NCBI RefSeq assembly: GCF_030388665.1
Contig: NZ_CP128846.1
Span: 8,652,001 to 8,716,000, forward strand
Source: Streptomyces flavofungini
Lineage (GTDB): Bacteria; Actinomycetota; Actinomycetes; Streptomycetales; Streptomycetaceae
Length of the DNA stretch: 64,000 bases
Reading direction: 5' to 3'
The notes under the pieces were generated by a model. It worked only from the letters and a program-made list of their open reading frames with translations, was not told the DNA's origin and ran no database searches. Positions 38,401 through 47,090 of the stretch are shown here, piece by piece; position 1 is the stretch's first letter, and the number at the start of each line of letters is the position of its first letter. The translations under genes and the position numbers were made by a program.

Positions 38401-41400
38401 GCCGGACGCCCCCGGCCCGCAGCAGCCGGGCGAGCCGGTCGGCCCGCTCGTCCAGTTCGCGGTACGTCATGCCCGCTCCGTCGAACCGCACGGCCGTGGC
38501 GTCGGGGGTCCGGCGTGCCTGCTCCGCCACCAACGTGTGGAGGACGTGTGGGCGGTCGTACCGCTCGGCGGTGTCGTTCCACCCTTGGATCGTGCGGTGC
38601 TCGGCCGCCGACAGCAGATCGGTGGTCTCGTAGCGCGCGTCCCCGTCCGTGGCGAGGGCGGTGAGCGCCGCGACGTAGTAGCCGTGGATGAGGTCCACCT
38701 GCTCCGCGGTGAACAGCGAGGCGTCGAAACGCAGTCCGAGGCCCAGCGCGTCCTTGGTGCCGCTCTGGAGGAACTCGACTCCGAAGGGGAAGTGCGTGTC
38801 GGCGACGACGTCCTGCTCGACGACTTCCACCTCCGACTGGTCGGCAAGGGAACGCTCGACGTGGAAGTGGGTGTAGTTGAAGAACGTCTCGAAGAGCTCG
38901 GGCGCGTTCGTACCGCGCAGGATCTCCGCGAGCGGATGGCGGCGGTGGGGCTGGACGGCACGGTCGAGCTCCGCCGTGTGGCGCACCAGGTCGCGCCAGG
39001 TCCCGCCGGTCAGACGGCCGCGCATCGGCAGCGTGTTGAGGAAGAGCCCGAGGGTGAGGTCGCCGTCCTGCTCCTCACTGCGCCCGTTGTGGATGACGCC
39101 GGTGACGACGTCGTCCGAGCCGCTCAGCAGGCTCATCACCCGCAGATGAGCCGCGAGCAGCACGATGCGCAGCGACACGCCGAGCTGACGCCCGAGGGCC
39201 CGCAGGCCCTCGTACACCTGCGGGGAGATCCAGCGGCCGTCGATCCGCATCAACGGCCCGGCCGGCTTCTCGGCGTCCGGCACGCCGCGCGGCAGCGGCG
39301 TGAACGTCGCGCCCGCCAACTGATCGGCCCAGAAACGCCGGTCGGCCTCGTTCGCCACCGACGCGCGCTCCGACTCGACGAACGAGGCGAAGCGGGCGGC
39401 GGGCGCGGGAGGCGTCGCGCCACTCGTGCCCCGCACCCCGTCGGCGTACCGGCGCAGCAGTTCGACGAAGAGCGAGCGTTCGCTCCAGCCGTCGAGGATC
39501 GCGTGGTGCTCGGTCACGAACAACTGGTGCGTGTCGTCGGTGCGGCGCTGCACATGGAATCTGATCAGCGGGGCCGACCGCCAGTCGAACCGCTCGGCGC
39601 GCTCCTGGCCGAACCTGCGGTCCGCGGCGGCGTCCAGGTCGGCTCGATCACGACCGCGCAGGTCCTCGAAGGTCAGGGGCGGTTCCGCCCGTCGGTGCAC
39701 CAGTTGCAGGGGCTCGCTGAAGTGGACCAGGTCGAAGGACGTGCGCAGGACGTCGTGCCGCTGGAGGAGGCCGGACACGGCCTCCCGCCAGGCGCGTTCG
39801 CTGAAGGGGCCGCGCAGCCGGTACGTCGAGACGTTGTGGTACGCCGCCCCGGGTGCCGTCGGGTCGCTGTGGAAGAGCATGCCCTGCTGCAGCCGGGTCA
39901 TCGGGTAGGCGTCGGCGAGACCCTCCGGCAACAGGGCCCGGTCCGCCGCAGTGAGCAGGGAGAACGCCTCGTACACCGGTGTCGCCCGGGGCTCGTGCTC
40001 GGTGTCCCGTGCCACCGCGGCGAGCGTGCGGACCGTCTGGTGCTCCAGCAGGTCCTGGAACGCCAGTTCCAGACCGGCCTTCCGGGCGAGCGCCAGCATC
40101 CGGATGCTGAGGATGGAGTCGCCGCCGAGGCCGAAGTAGTTGTCGTCGATGCCCACGCGGTCCACGCCGAGGACCTGGCTCCACGCGTCGGCGAGGACCC
40201 TCTCCGCGCGGTCGCGGGGAGCCGCGTACGGCTCGGCGGCCCCGCCCTCGTGGGGGTCCGGTACGGGCAGCCGCTCGCGGTCCACCTTGCCGTGCTCGGT
40301 GAGCGGGAGTTCGGGCAGGACGGTGAAGACCGACGGGACCATGTGGGCGGGCAGCCCGCCGATCGCGTGGGTGCGCAGCGCGCCGGGGGCGGGGGCGGGC
40401 CCGCGTACGGTGACGTAGGCCGCGAGGCGGACGTGTCCCTCGTCGTCGGTGCGCGGCACCACCACGGCCTCGTGCACGGCCGGGTGTTCGGCGAGCACCG
40501 ACTCGATCTCGCCGAGCTCCACCCGGAATCCCCGGAGCTGGACCTGGGAGTCGAGTCGGCCGCGGTATTCGACGTCCCCGTCGGGTCGCACGCGCACCAG
40601 GTCGCCGGTGCGGTACAGCCGCTGTCCGGGGAGCGTCGCGAACGGGTGCGGGACGAAGCGTTCCGCGGTCAGACCCGGCTTGCCGGCGTAGCCGTGTGCC
40701 AGACCCGCCCCACCCACGTACAGCTCGCCGGTCTCCCCGGCCGGCACGGGCCGTCGCCGGGGGTCCAGGACGTACAGGTCCAGATCCGGCAGAGGCCGGC
40801 CGATCACACTGCCGATGCCGGCCGTGACATCCCTCAGCGTGATCGGCCGGTAGGTGACGTGCACCGTCGTCTCGGTGATTCCGTACATGTTGATCAGCTG
40901 GGGCGTGGCGTCGCCGTGCCGGGCGCACCAGTCGGCCAGCGCGCGCGGATCGAGCGCCTCACCGCCGAAGATCACATATCGGAGGGCCAGCGGGCCCGCG
41001 TCCGGCGGCGCGTCGGCGTCGGCGCGGATGAGCTGGTGGAAGGCCGACGGTGTCTGGTTGAGCACGGTGACCCGCTGTTCGCGCAGCAGCCGCAGGAACG
41101 CGTCGGGCGCACGGCTGGTCTCGTACGGCACCACCACGAGCCGGCCCCCGTGGGCTAGGGCACCCCACATCTCCCAGACCGAGAAGTCGAAGGCGTACGA
41201 GTGGAACAGCGTCCACACGTCCTGCGGGCCGAAGCCGAACCAGTCCTCGGTGGCGGTGAACAGCCTGCTGACGTTGCGGTGCGGCACCACGACGCCCTTG
41301 GGGCGGCCGGTGGAGCCCGAGGTGTAGATGAGGTACGCGGGGTCGTCTGGCCCGGCGCTCTCCGCTACCGGCGTGGCCGGGCACGGATCGTGCTCATGCG

Positions 41401-42007
41401 TGCCGGCCAGGTCCAGGACGGTGCCCGTGAACCCCGACCACCACCGCGGGATCTCCCGGCTGACCAGGACGGTGGTCACACCGGAGTCCTCGGCCAGATA
41501 CCGCAGCCGCCGCTCGGGGTACGAGGGATCGAGGGGGACGTAGCAACCCCCGGCCTTGAGGACGCCGAGGAGAGCCGCGACCAGGTCGGCGGACCGGTCC
41601 ATGCTGACGCCGACGAGGACGCCGGGGCCGACTCCGTTCGCGCGCAGGCGGTGCGCGATCCGGTCGGCGCGGGCGGCCAGTTCGGCATAGGTGATCCGGG
41701 TGTCGCGGTCCACCAGGGCGGTCGCGGCCGGGGTGCGCGCGGCCCAGTGGGCGAAGCGTTCGTGCACCAGGGCGGGGCGCGGCTCGGGGCCGGTGGGGCC
41801 GGGCGCGTCCTGCCGGTCGGAGACGGGTGGCGCGGGCTGCTCCGGTGACGGAGCCTGCCGGGGCGCGGCGTCGAGAACCGTGTCGAGATGAGCGCGCAGT
41901 TCGTCGGCGCTCATCCGGCGGAAGGTGTCCTGGAGGCGCTCCGCGGTGCCCTCCGGCGCCGGACCGCCCGTCTCGTGCTCCGGGCCGCGTGCCTCACGCG
42001 TAGTCAT
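35444..42007 (-). CDS. Two-module NRPS: A(Thr)-PCP-C-A-PCP-C, no thioesterase
   Basis: A 2187-residue synthetase. Order: A1 (about 80-580), PCP1 (LGGDSIL, Ser near 630), C1 (HHAILDG near 833), A2 (about 1150-1640), PCP2 (AGGHSLLA near 1692) and C2 (HHIASDG near 1874). Read by alignment to GrsA, A1 gives DFWNIGMVHK, the classical threonine code. A2 gives about DVWNLAILTK, related to serine-type pockets but with Asn for His278; I cannot assign it. The protein begins with an A domain, so the condensation preceding Thr must come from the C domain ending the KS protein. It ends with a C domain and no release domain. The ATG at 42007 overlaps the dehydrogenase gene by 14 nt. Confidence 0.93.
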   Translation of the reverse strand: MTTREARGPEHETGGPAPEGTAERLQDTFRRMSADELRAHLDTVLDAAPRQAPSPEQPAPPVSDRQDAPGPTGPEPRPALVHERFAHWAARTPAATALVDRDTRITYAELAARADRIAHRLRANGVGPGVLVGVSMDRSADLVAALLGVLKAGGCYVPLDPSYPERRLRYLAEDSGVTTVLVSREIPRWWSGFTGTVLDLAGTHEHDPCPATPVAESAGPDDPAYLIYTSGSTGRPKGVVVPHRNVSRLFTATEDWFGFGPQDVWTLFHSYAFDFSVWEMWGALAHGGRLVVVPYETSRAPDAFLRLLREQRVTVLNQTPSAFHQLIRADADAPPDAGPLALRYVIFGGEALDPRALADWCARHGDATPQLINMYGITETTVHVTYRPITLRDVTAGIGSVIGRPLPDLDLYVLDPRRRPVPAGETGELYVGGAGLAHGYAGKPGLTAERFVPHPFATLPGQRLYRTGDLVRVRPDGDVEYRGRLDSQVQLRGFRVELGEIESVLAEHPAVHEAVVVPRTDDEGHVRLAAYVTVRGPAPAPGALRTHAIGGLPAHMVPSVFTVLPELPLTEHGKVDRERLPVPDPHEGGAAEPYAAPRDRAERVLADAWSQVLGVDRVGIDDNYFGLGGDSILSIRMLALARKAGLELAFQDLLEHQTVRTLAAVARDTEHEPRATPVYEAFSLLTAADRALLPEGLADAYPMTRLQQGMLFHSDPTAPGAAYHNVSTYRLRGPFSERAWREAVSGLLQRHDVLRTSFDLVHFSEPLQLVHRRAEPPLTFEDLRGRDRADLDAAADRRFGQERAERFDWRSAPLIRFHVQRRTDDTHQLFVTEHHAILDGWSERSLFVELLRRYADGVRGTSGATPPAPAARFASFVESERASVANEADRRFWADQLAGATFTPLPRGVPDAEKPAGPLMRIDGRWISPQVYEGLRALGRQLGVSLRIVLLAAHLRVMSLLSGSDDVVTGVIHNGRSEEQDGDLTLGLFLNTLPMRGRLTGGTWRDLVRHTAELDRAVQPHRRHPLAEILRGTNAPELFETFFNYTHFHVERSLADQSEVEVVEQDVVADTHFPFGVEFLQSGTKDALGLGLRFDASLFTAEQVDLIHGYYVAALTALATDGDARYETTDLLSAAEHRTIQGWNDTAERYDRPHVLHTLVAEQARRTPDATAVRFDGAGMTYRELDERADRLARLLRAGGVRRGSLVAVVLDRSAELPVSLLAVLKAGGTYVPLDPEHPPRRLREILTDAGITMAVARGSAGEKVAAPGVTVVRPDAAEVPGFTCPPGPPEGGAAGPEDGAYMIFTSGSTGKPKGVLVSHGAIANRLLWLQRQFPLRPGEPVLQKTPATFDVSVWEFFWPLFTGGVLVVARPGGHRDPAYLAELIVAESVTTVNFVPSMLRAFLEDPASSGCTGLTRVLCAGEALPYDLQRHFQAALPAELHNIYGPTEADLTHWRCTEDGSGTVPIGWPIANSEVHVLDRHGQRVPQGVTGELYLAGAGLAEGYHRRPDLTEASFIQHTDHAGVTRRMYRTGDLVRHRPDGALEFRGRADAQLKLRGHRIEPGEIEAVLRSHADVLECAVLLHEGRLAAYFVADAEARPDAGELAAHAASRLPAYMVPTVWSQLDAMPLTGSGKVDRKALPSVPGTLLTDESRDTTPPRDAREARLLELWSELLGGQQLGVHADFFAAGGHSLLATRLVSRIRSEFGAELSIGTLFEKPTVAELAAALDTPGRHRPALVPTTGSGETPLSFAQEWFRDELDGPTRHNITMALRLTGSLDRKALEAALQDVVARHETLRTVFPFRDGEPRQHVVDADAAAFGLPVLRVAREEVGRAVERESHHAFVLSDEIPWRAHLLAVAEEEHVLVLVVHHIASDGWSEYVLGRDISAAYAARVQGDAPRWTPPPVRYTDYTHWQRDLLGDESDPQSPLRRQLAYWKARLAGAPEELTLRTDRPRPAVASRRGGDVPVRLPAALHRDLIALADGHGASVFMVLQSALAALLHRMGAGEDIPIGTAIAGRTDDALEGLVGFFVNTLVLRHDLSGEPSFSELLKRTRTHTLAAYDHQDLPFERLVEELVPDRSAARNPLFQVKLVLHNTPEAALDLPGLTAVPVPMEHTFIVYDINIHLYERFDSAGRPAGLEGNLIFATDLFDRSTVEALVRGLAQVLTAASADPGQPVSGFHVPV

Positions 42008-42869
42008 GGAAGCCCTTTCCGGTCTTGCGGCCGAAGTGCCCCGCGTCCACCAGCTCCCGCAGCACGGTCGGTGCCGTGTAGCGGCTGTCCCCGGTGTGCG
42101 CCCGCAGGACGGTCAAGGTGTCGTCGACGTTGTCCAGGCCGATGAGGTCCGCGGTGCGCAGCGGGCCCATCTGATGGCCCAGGCACTGCTCGAACAGCGC
42201 GTCCGTCGTCGCCGCGTCCGCCTTGCCCTCGCCCACGGCCGCCGCGGCCTCGACGATGGTCAGCATCAGCACGCGGTTGATGACGAAGCCGGGGCCGTCG
42301 AGGACCACCAACTGGCGCTTGCCCATGCGCTCCAGAAGGCGCGCGGCGATGTCCAGCGTGTCGTCGCTGGTCTCCGCAGTCCGGACCACCTCGACGGTCT
42401 CCTTCAGCGGCGCCGGGTTCATGACGTGCAGTCCGAGCACCCGGCCGGGGCGTTCGGTGCGGGCGGCGAGCCCGGCGATGGGGATCGCCGACGTGCAGGA
42501 CGCGAGGACGGCCTCCGGCGGGGTGACGCGGTCGAGCTCGGCGAAGAGCTTCTCCTTGAGGTCCTGCCGCTCGGTGGCGCACTCGATGACGAAGCCGACG
42601 TCGTCCAGGGCGTCCAGTTGCTCCGCCCAGCGCACGCGGCCGAGGACTCCGGCGGCGGTACCCCGCTCGAGTCGGCCGAGGAGAGCGGCGAGACGCACAC
42701 CGTCCTTGATGGCGGCGCGGGCCCGGTCGGCCGCGGCGGGGTCGGGTTCGACGACCACGACCTCGTACCCGGCCTGGGCGAGGCTCTGGGCGACTCCGCT
42801 GCCCATGGTGCCGGCGCCGACGACGCCGACACGTTCCCGAGCTTCCTGGGGGCGGTTCCCTGCGGTCAT
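41994..42869 (-). CDS. 3-hydroxyacyl-CoA dehydrogenase-like enzyme (extender-unit biosynthesis, FkbK/ZmaG type)
   Basis: A 291-residue protein with an N-terminal NAD Rossmann motif VGVVGAGTMGSGVA, the catalytic region CTSAIPIAGLA and HVMNPAPL, and a C-terminal dimer domain containing GPGFVINRVL. In methoxymalonyl- and hydroxymalonyl-ACP pathways this family oxidises the C3 hydroxyl of glyceryl-ACP to the aldehyde. With the FkbH domain, ACP and acyl-CoA dehydrogenase here it completes that set. The ATG overlaps the KS-gene stop (ATGA). Confidence 0.9.
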   Translation of the reverse strand: MTAGNRPQEARERVGVVGAGTMGSGVAQSLAQAGYEVVVVEPDPAAADRARAAIKDGVRLAALLGRLERGTAAGVLGRVRWAEQLDALDDVGFVIECATERQDLKEKLFAELDRVTPPEAVLASCTSAIPIAGLAARTERPGRVLGLHVMNPAPLKETVEVVRTAETSDDTLDIAARLLERMGKRQLVVLDGPGFVINRVLMLTIVEAAAAVGEGKADAATTDALFEQCLGHQMGPLRTADLIGLDNVDDTLTVLRAHTGDSRYTAPTVLRELVDAGHFGRKTGKGFHDYA

Positions 42870-45800
42870 CGTGGTCCTTCCAGGTGTGAGTCGGCGTCTC
42901 GGCGCGGCGTGCCGGAGGGGTCTTGCCGAAGAACGTCGGAGGTGCTCCGCGCGGCGGCGTCGAAGGCTTCCCGCGCGGCGCTGTCCGGGGTGTCGAGCAG
43001 CGCGGCTATCGGCTGCGCGGGGTCGTGCGTGAACGCGAGGGCCCGCAGCACGTCCTGGTAGGCGCTGATGAAGCCGGCGGCGGTCTCGGCGGTGAACAGC
43101 TCGGTGCTGTACTCCAGGCCCGCGGTCACGTCCGCCCGGCCCTCCCTGACGCTGGTGACCAGGGTCAGGTCGAGCTTGGAGGTGTCGGCGGGCATGCCCT
43201 CGACGAGGGTGACGACGTTCTCCCGCTCGTCGAAGAGCCCGCCCCGGCTGCCGTCGGCCAGCGTGAAGACGGGCACCTCCTGGTGGACGAACGACACGTC
43301 GACGACGGGGTCGCGACCGGCCTCGCGCTGGGCTCCCAGCGCGCTCACCACCCGGTCGAAGGGAACCTCCTGGTGGTCCATGGCGTCGAGCACCGTCGCC
43401 CGCGTCCGGCGCAGGAAGTCACCGAGACCGGCCTGGGGCGGCACGGCGCAACGCAGCGCGACCGTGCTGTTGAAGTAGCCGATCAGGTCCTGGAGCGCCG
43501 GGTGGTTGCGGCCGGACGTCGGCGTGCCGACGACCAGGTCCCGCTGTCCGGTGAGCCGCGCGAGCAGCAGGTTGAACCCGGCCAGGAGCACCACGAAGAG
43601 CGTCACCGACTCCTCGGCCGCCAGCGCCCGCAGCCCCCGCACCACCGGGGCCTCGACGGTGAACGGCACCATGTCGCCGGTGTACGACTTGCGAGCCGGG
43701 CGCGGACGGTCGAGAGGCAGCTCGACGCGCGGCGCGTCGCGCAAGGTCTTCTTCCAGTACGCGAGTTCGTGGTCGAGCGCGGCACCGGCGAGCAACTCGC
43801 GCTGCCAGAGCGCGTAGTCCCGGTAGCGCACGGGCAGGGCGGGCAGCCGGGCCTTGCGCCCCTCGCGCCGTGCCGCGTACAGCTCGGGCAGTTCCCGGCG
43901 CAGGACACGCGGGGTGCCGCCGTCGCTCACTGCGTGGTGCGTCGTGTACTGCATCACGTGCCGTTCGGGCGCGAGCCGCACCAGCAGGACCCGCAGCAGC
44001 GGTTCCCGGGCGACGTCGAAGCGGTGCCGCGCGGCCCGTGCGACGAGCTCCCTGGCGGACGACTCGGGGTCGGGGGCGTCGGAGACGTCGGCGAAGGTGA
44101 AGAAGTCGCCGGGGTCGGGGCGGACCCGCAGTTGCGGAGCTCCGTCGACGTCGACGAAATTGCACCGCAGCGGCTCGTGCCTCAGGGCGAGGTCGTGCCA
44201 CATGCCGCGCAGCGCGTCCACGTCCAGCGGACCGTCGACACGTCGGACCGTCGGCTGGTTGTAGAGGGTGGTGCCCGGCTCGATCTGGTGGTGGAACCAC
44301 ATGCGCTCCTGACCGAAGGACATGGTCATCTCGTCGCGGACGACCAGTTCGGGCCGTTCGGTCGGTGCGGCGGGCCGCGGGGAGGGAGCGGGCTCTGTGG
44401 TGGTGGGAGCGGCGTGGCTGCCGGGTGTCCCGGCGGGGGCAGGGGCCGCCTCGCGGCGGGCGGGCGAATCCGGGAACTCCCCGATGAACCGGGCGAAGTC
44501 CTCGATCCGCGGGTGTTCGTAGAGGTCGAGGAGCCGATGCCGGACCCCGGACCTCTCCTCGACGCGGTTGATGACCTGAAGCGCGACGAGCGAGTTGCCC
44601 CGCAGCTCGAAGAAGTCGCTCTCGGGGTCGGGGACCGGTATCCCCAGGAGTTCGCCGAGGGTCGCGCAGAGCCAGTCGAGCGTGTCGGGGCCGCCGTCCG
44701 GCTCCGCGGCACGGCCGGTGCCGTCCTCGGTCTTCGGCGTCGGCGCCGGTGCGGGCGGCGCCGCGCTCGCGTCCCGAGGCGGCAGCCAGCACGGCGTCGG
44801 CCGCAACGGGTGCCCCGGGAGCCGGGCGCGGCTGTGCCGGGGTGCGGCCGGGCCGACCGCGGACCAGTCCGGGTCCACCCCGGCTTCGTACAGCGCGCCG
44901 AGGACCCCCAGCAGACCGCGGTCGTCGGCGTCGACGATGTGGCAGCGGGCACGCGGATCGGCGCCGAACCGGGCACGCGTCAGGGAGCCCAGGGACCCGC
45001 CGGGGGAGACGTCGATGAAGACGGCGGGTCCCTGGTCGAGCAGGTCGGCGGCCACCTCGGCGAAGCGGGTGGCGTCCAGCGGGCCGGGGACCGTGCCCGC
45101 GGCGAGGTCGGCGGTGTCGGCAGGTGTGAGTTCGGCGCGCAAGTAGCGGGCCAGATAGCGGGAGACGCCCGCGCCGATGACCACGTCCGGGCGGACGCCG
45201 CAGCGCCGCAGTTCGTCGACGGCGGCCAGTTGGCTGGAGAGGATCTCGGCGGCGGCACCGTCGGCCGGGAGCCGGTCCGGCAGCTCCGGCGGCTCGGTCG
45301 GCAGGGGAAAGGGTGCCGGGGCGTCAGGGGAGAGCAGCAGCACCACCTGGGGGCGGTCGCCCCGGGACGGTGCGATGGACGTGTGCTCCTCAGGACCGGC
45401 GGCGAGCCAGGTCGCCTGCGCGGCCAGGTTCAGGGCGAGCGCGCCGGTCGAGTCAGCGGTCAGGCCGACGCGGTGCTGATAGTGGGTGCGGCCCCGGTTG
45501 AGGGTGTCGGCGATGTCGTCCAGGTGCCGCGTGTCGCCGTGGAGGGCCACGGCGAGGTCGGCGCACAGCCGCGCCAAGTCCGCGCGGGTGCGGGCCGATA
45601 CGCCGACGAGCCGCGGGGTCCGCGGTTCCGCCGTGCCGGGCGCGGGCGTACGGGGCGGAGCCTGGACGACGCAGTGCGCGTTGCCGCCGCCGAGGCTGAA
45701 GGAGCTGACCCCCGCGATACGTTCGTCGTCCTCCCACGGACGCGTCTCGCCGATCATCTCCAGTGAGGCGGCCCGCAGGTCGACCCCGGGCGGTGGTTCG

Positions 45801-47047
45801 GTGAAGTGCAGCGAGGGGTAGAGCTCGCCGTCGCGCACGCTCAGGACGGCCTTGACCAGGCTCGCCACTCCGGCCGCGCCGTCGAGGTGACCGATGTTGG
45901 ACTTCACCGCCCCGACGGGCAGCGGTCGCGCGCGGCCCCGGAAGACCTCGGTGAGACCTTCCAGCTCCACCGCGTCCCCGAGCCTGGTCCCCGACCCGTG
46001 GGCCTCCAGGTACCCCGCGCGGGCAAGGTCCGCGCCCGCCGTCCGCCACGCCTGCCGGATGACGGTGGCGTGCGCCGACGCGCTGGGCGCGCTGATCGTC
46101 GCGGCGGCGCCGCCGTTGTGGCGGGCCGCGATCCCGCGGATCACGGCGTGCACCGGCAGGCGCGCGGCCCGGGCGCGGGCCAGCGTCGTCAGGAGCAGGG
46201 CCGCCCCGCCCTCGCCCGCGACGGTGCCGTCGGCCGTCGCGTCGAACGACCGGCAGCGGTCGGTGCTCGACGCGATCTCGGCGAAGCCGCCGACCTGCTC
46301 GCGCGTGACACCGTCGGGCCGTAGGCTCACGCCTCCGGCGAGCGCGTACTCGGCGTCGCCCGCGGCCAGTTCGCGGCACGCGAGCCGGACGGCGAGCAGC
46401 GACCCGTTGCAGCCGCTGTCGAGGGAGTAGCAGGGGCCGTCGAGGCCGAGGGTGTGCGCGATCCGGGAGGGCAGGCCGAAGGGCGCGTTGCCCAGGGAAC
46501 CGACGACGTCGGACAGGTCGAGGCGCTTCCCGTAGCCGGAGGACGCGGCACTGAAGACCACGGCGGTGGACCGGCCGCGCAGTTCTTGTGTGCTCTGGCC
46601 GGCGTCTTCGATCGCCTGGTGGGCCAAGGTCAGCGCGAGACGGTGCTGGGGGTCGATCAGCCCGGCCTCGTGCCGGGTGAGTCCGAAGAACGCGTGGTCG
46701 AAGGTGTGGATGTCGTCCAGGTACCCCATGGGCAGGTAGTCCGCCGCCGGGTCGAGTCCGGTCGCCGCGGCGCGCGCCGCGGGCATGGTGCGCACGCCGT
46801 CATGACCGGCCCGGAGGTTGGCGCGGAAGGCGTCCAGGTCGTCGGCGCCCGGAAAGCGCACGGCCATGCCCACGATGGCGATGTCGGTGTCGCGTGGGCC
46901 CCTCGCCGGGGCGTCCGTGTCGTCGTGGGCCAGGTGGGCCCGGTCCGCCCGAGAGTCGTGGAGGCCGCCCTGGCCCGTGGCCGGTTCATGGGGCCCGTGC
47001 GCCTCGCCCTGCCGTCTCGCGGTACGCGGCTGTGCTCCCCCGCTCAT
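42866..47047 (-). CDS. Hybrid PKS-NRPS protein: KS, degenerate AT, carrier, condensation domain
   Basis: A 1393-residue protein. The KS (about 50-480) keeps Cys (near 212) in an unusual DSGCNGSLL setting, His in EAHGSGTRLGD and His in NIGHLDGAAG. A shortened AT-like region (about 480-735) has VVIGAGVSRYLARY where GHSxG is expected, so it is probably inactive. A carrier domain follows with FFELRGNSLVAL (Ser near 818), then a condensation domain with TTHHAVSDGG (near 1038). It should extend an acyl/aminoacyl chain by two carbons and condense it with the next residue (Thr). GGAGGGG precedes the ATG. No KR, DH or MT domain is seen. Confidence 0.9.
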   Translation of the reverse strand: MSGGAQPRTARRQGEAHGPHEPATGQGGLHDSRADRAHLAHDDTDAPARGPRDTDIAIVGMAVRFPGADDLDAFRANLRAGHDGVRTMPAARAAATGLDPAADYLPMGYLDDIHTFDHAFFGLTRHEAGLIDPQHRLALTLAHQAIEDAGQSTQELRGRSTAVVFSAASSGYGKRLDLSDVVGSLGNAPFGLPSRIAHTLGLDGPCYSLDSGCNGSLLAVRLACRELAAGDAEYALAGGVSLRPDGVTREQVGGFAEIASSTDRCRSFDATADGTVAGEGGAALLLTTLARARAARLPVHAVIRGIAARHNGGAAATISAPSASAHATVIRQAWRTAGADLARAGYLEAHGSGTRLGDAVELEGLTEVFRGRARPLPVGAVKSNIGHLDGAAGVASLVKAVLSVRDGELYPSLHFTEPPPGVDLRAASLEMIGETRPWEDDERIAGVSSFSLGGGNAHCVVQAPPRTPAPGTAEPRTPRLVGVSARTRADLARLCADLAVALHGDTRHLDDIADTLNRGRTHYQHRVGLTADSTGALALNLAAQATWLAAGPEEHTSIAPSRGDRPQVVLLLSPDAPAPFPLPTEPPELPDRLPADGAAAEILSSQLAAVDELRRCGVRPDVVIGAGVSRYLARYLRAELTPADTADLAAGTVPGPLDATRFAEVAADLLDQGPAVFIDVSPGGSLGSLTRARFGADPRARCHIVDADDRGLLGVLGALYEAGVDPDWSAVGPAAPRHSRARLPGHPLRPTPCWLPPRDASAAPPAPAPTPKTEDGTGRAAEPDGGPDTLDWLCATLGELLGIPVPDPESDFFELRGNSLVALQVINRVEERSGVRHRLLDLYEHPRIEDFARFIGEFPDSPARREAAPAPAGTPGSHAAPTTTEPAPSPRPAAPTERPELVVRDEMTMSFGQERMWFHHQIEPGTTLYNQPTVRRVDGPLDVDALRGMWHDLALRHEPLRCNFVDVDGAPQLRVRPDPGDFFTFADVSDAPDPESSARELVARAARHRFDVAREPLLRVLLVRLAPERHVMQYTTHHAVSDGGTPRVLRRELPELYAARREGRKARLPALPVRYRDYALWQRELLAGAALDHELAYWKKTLRDAPRVELPLDRPRPARKSYTGDMVPFTVEAPVVRGLRALAAEESVTLFVVLLAGFNLLLARLTGQRDLVVGTPTSGRNHPALQDLIGYFNSTVALRCAVPPQAGLGDFLRRTRATVLDAMDHQEVPFDRVVSALGAQREAGRDPVVDVSFVHQEVPVFTLADGSRGGLFDERENVVTLVEGMPADTSKLDLTLVTSVREGRADVTAGLEYSTELFTAETAAGFISAYQDVLRALAFTHDPAQPIAALLDTPDSAAREAFDAAARSTSDVLRQDPSGTPRRDADSHLEGPR

Positions 47048-47090
47048 GCGGCCCCTCCGTCTCGTCTGCGTCTCGTGCGTTCCGCTCCGC

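Noticed and set aside
37136..41158. Plus-strand open frame of 1340 codons within the NRPS gene
   Set aside because: It is an antisense shadow of the NRPS; no domain is recognisable and the NRPS motifs are complete on the minus strand.
42923..45766. Plus-strand open frame of 947 codons opposite the KS-condensation gene
   Set aside because: Same antisense artefact; composition is Gly/Arg-rich and motif-free.
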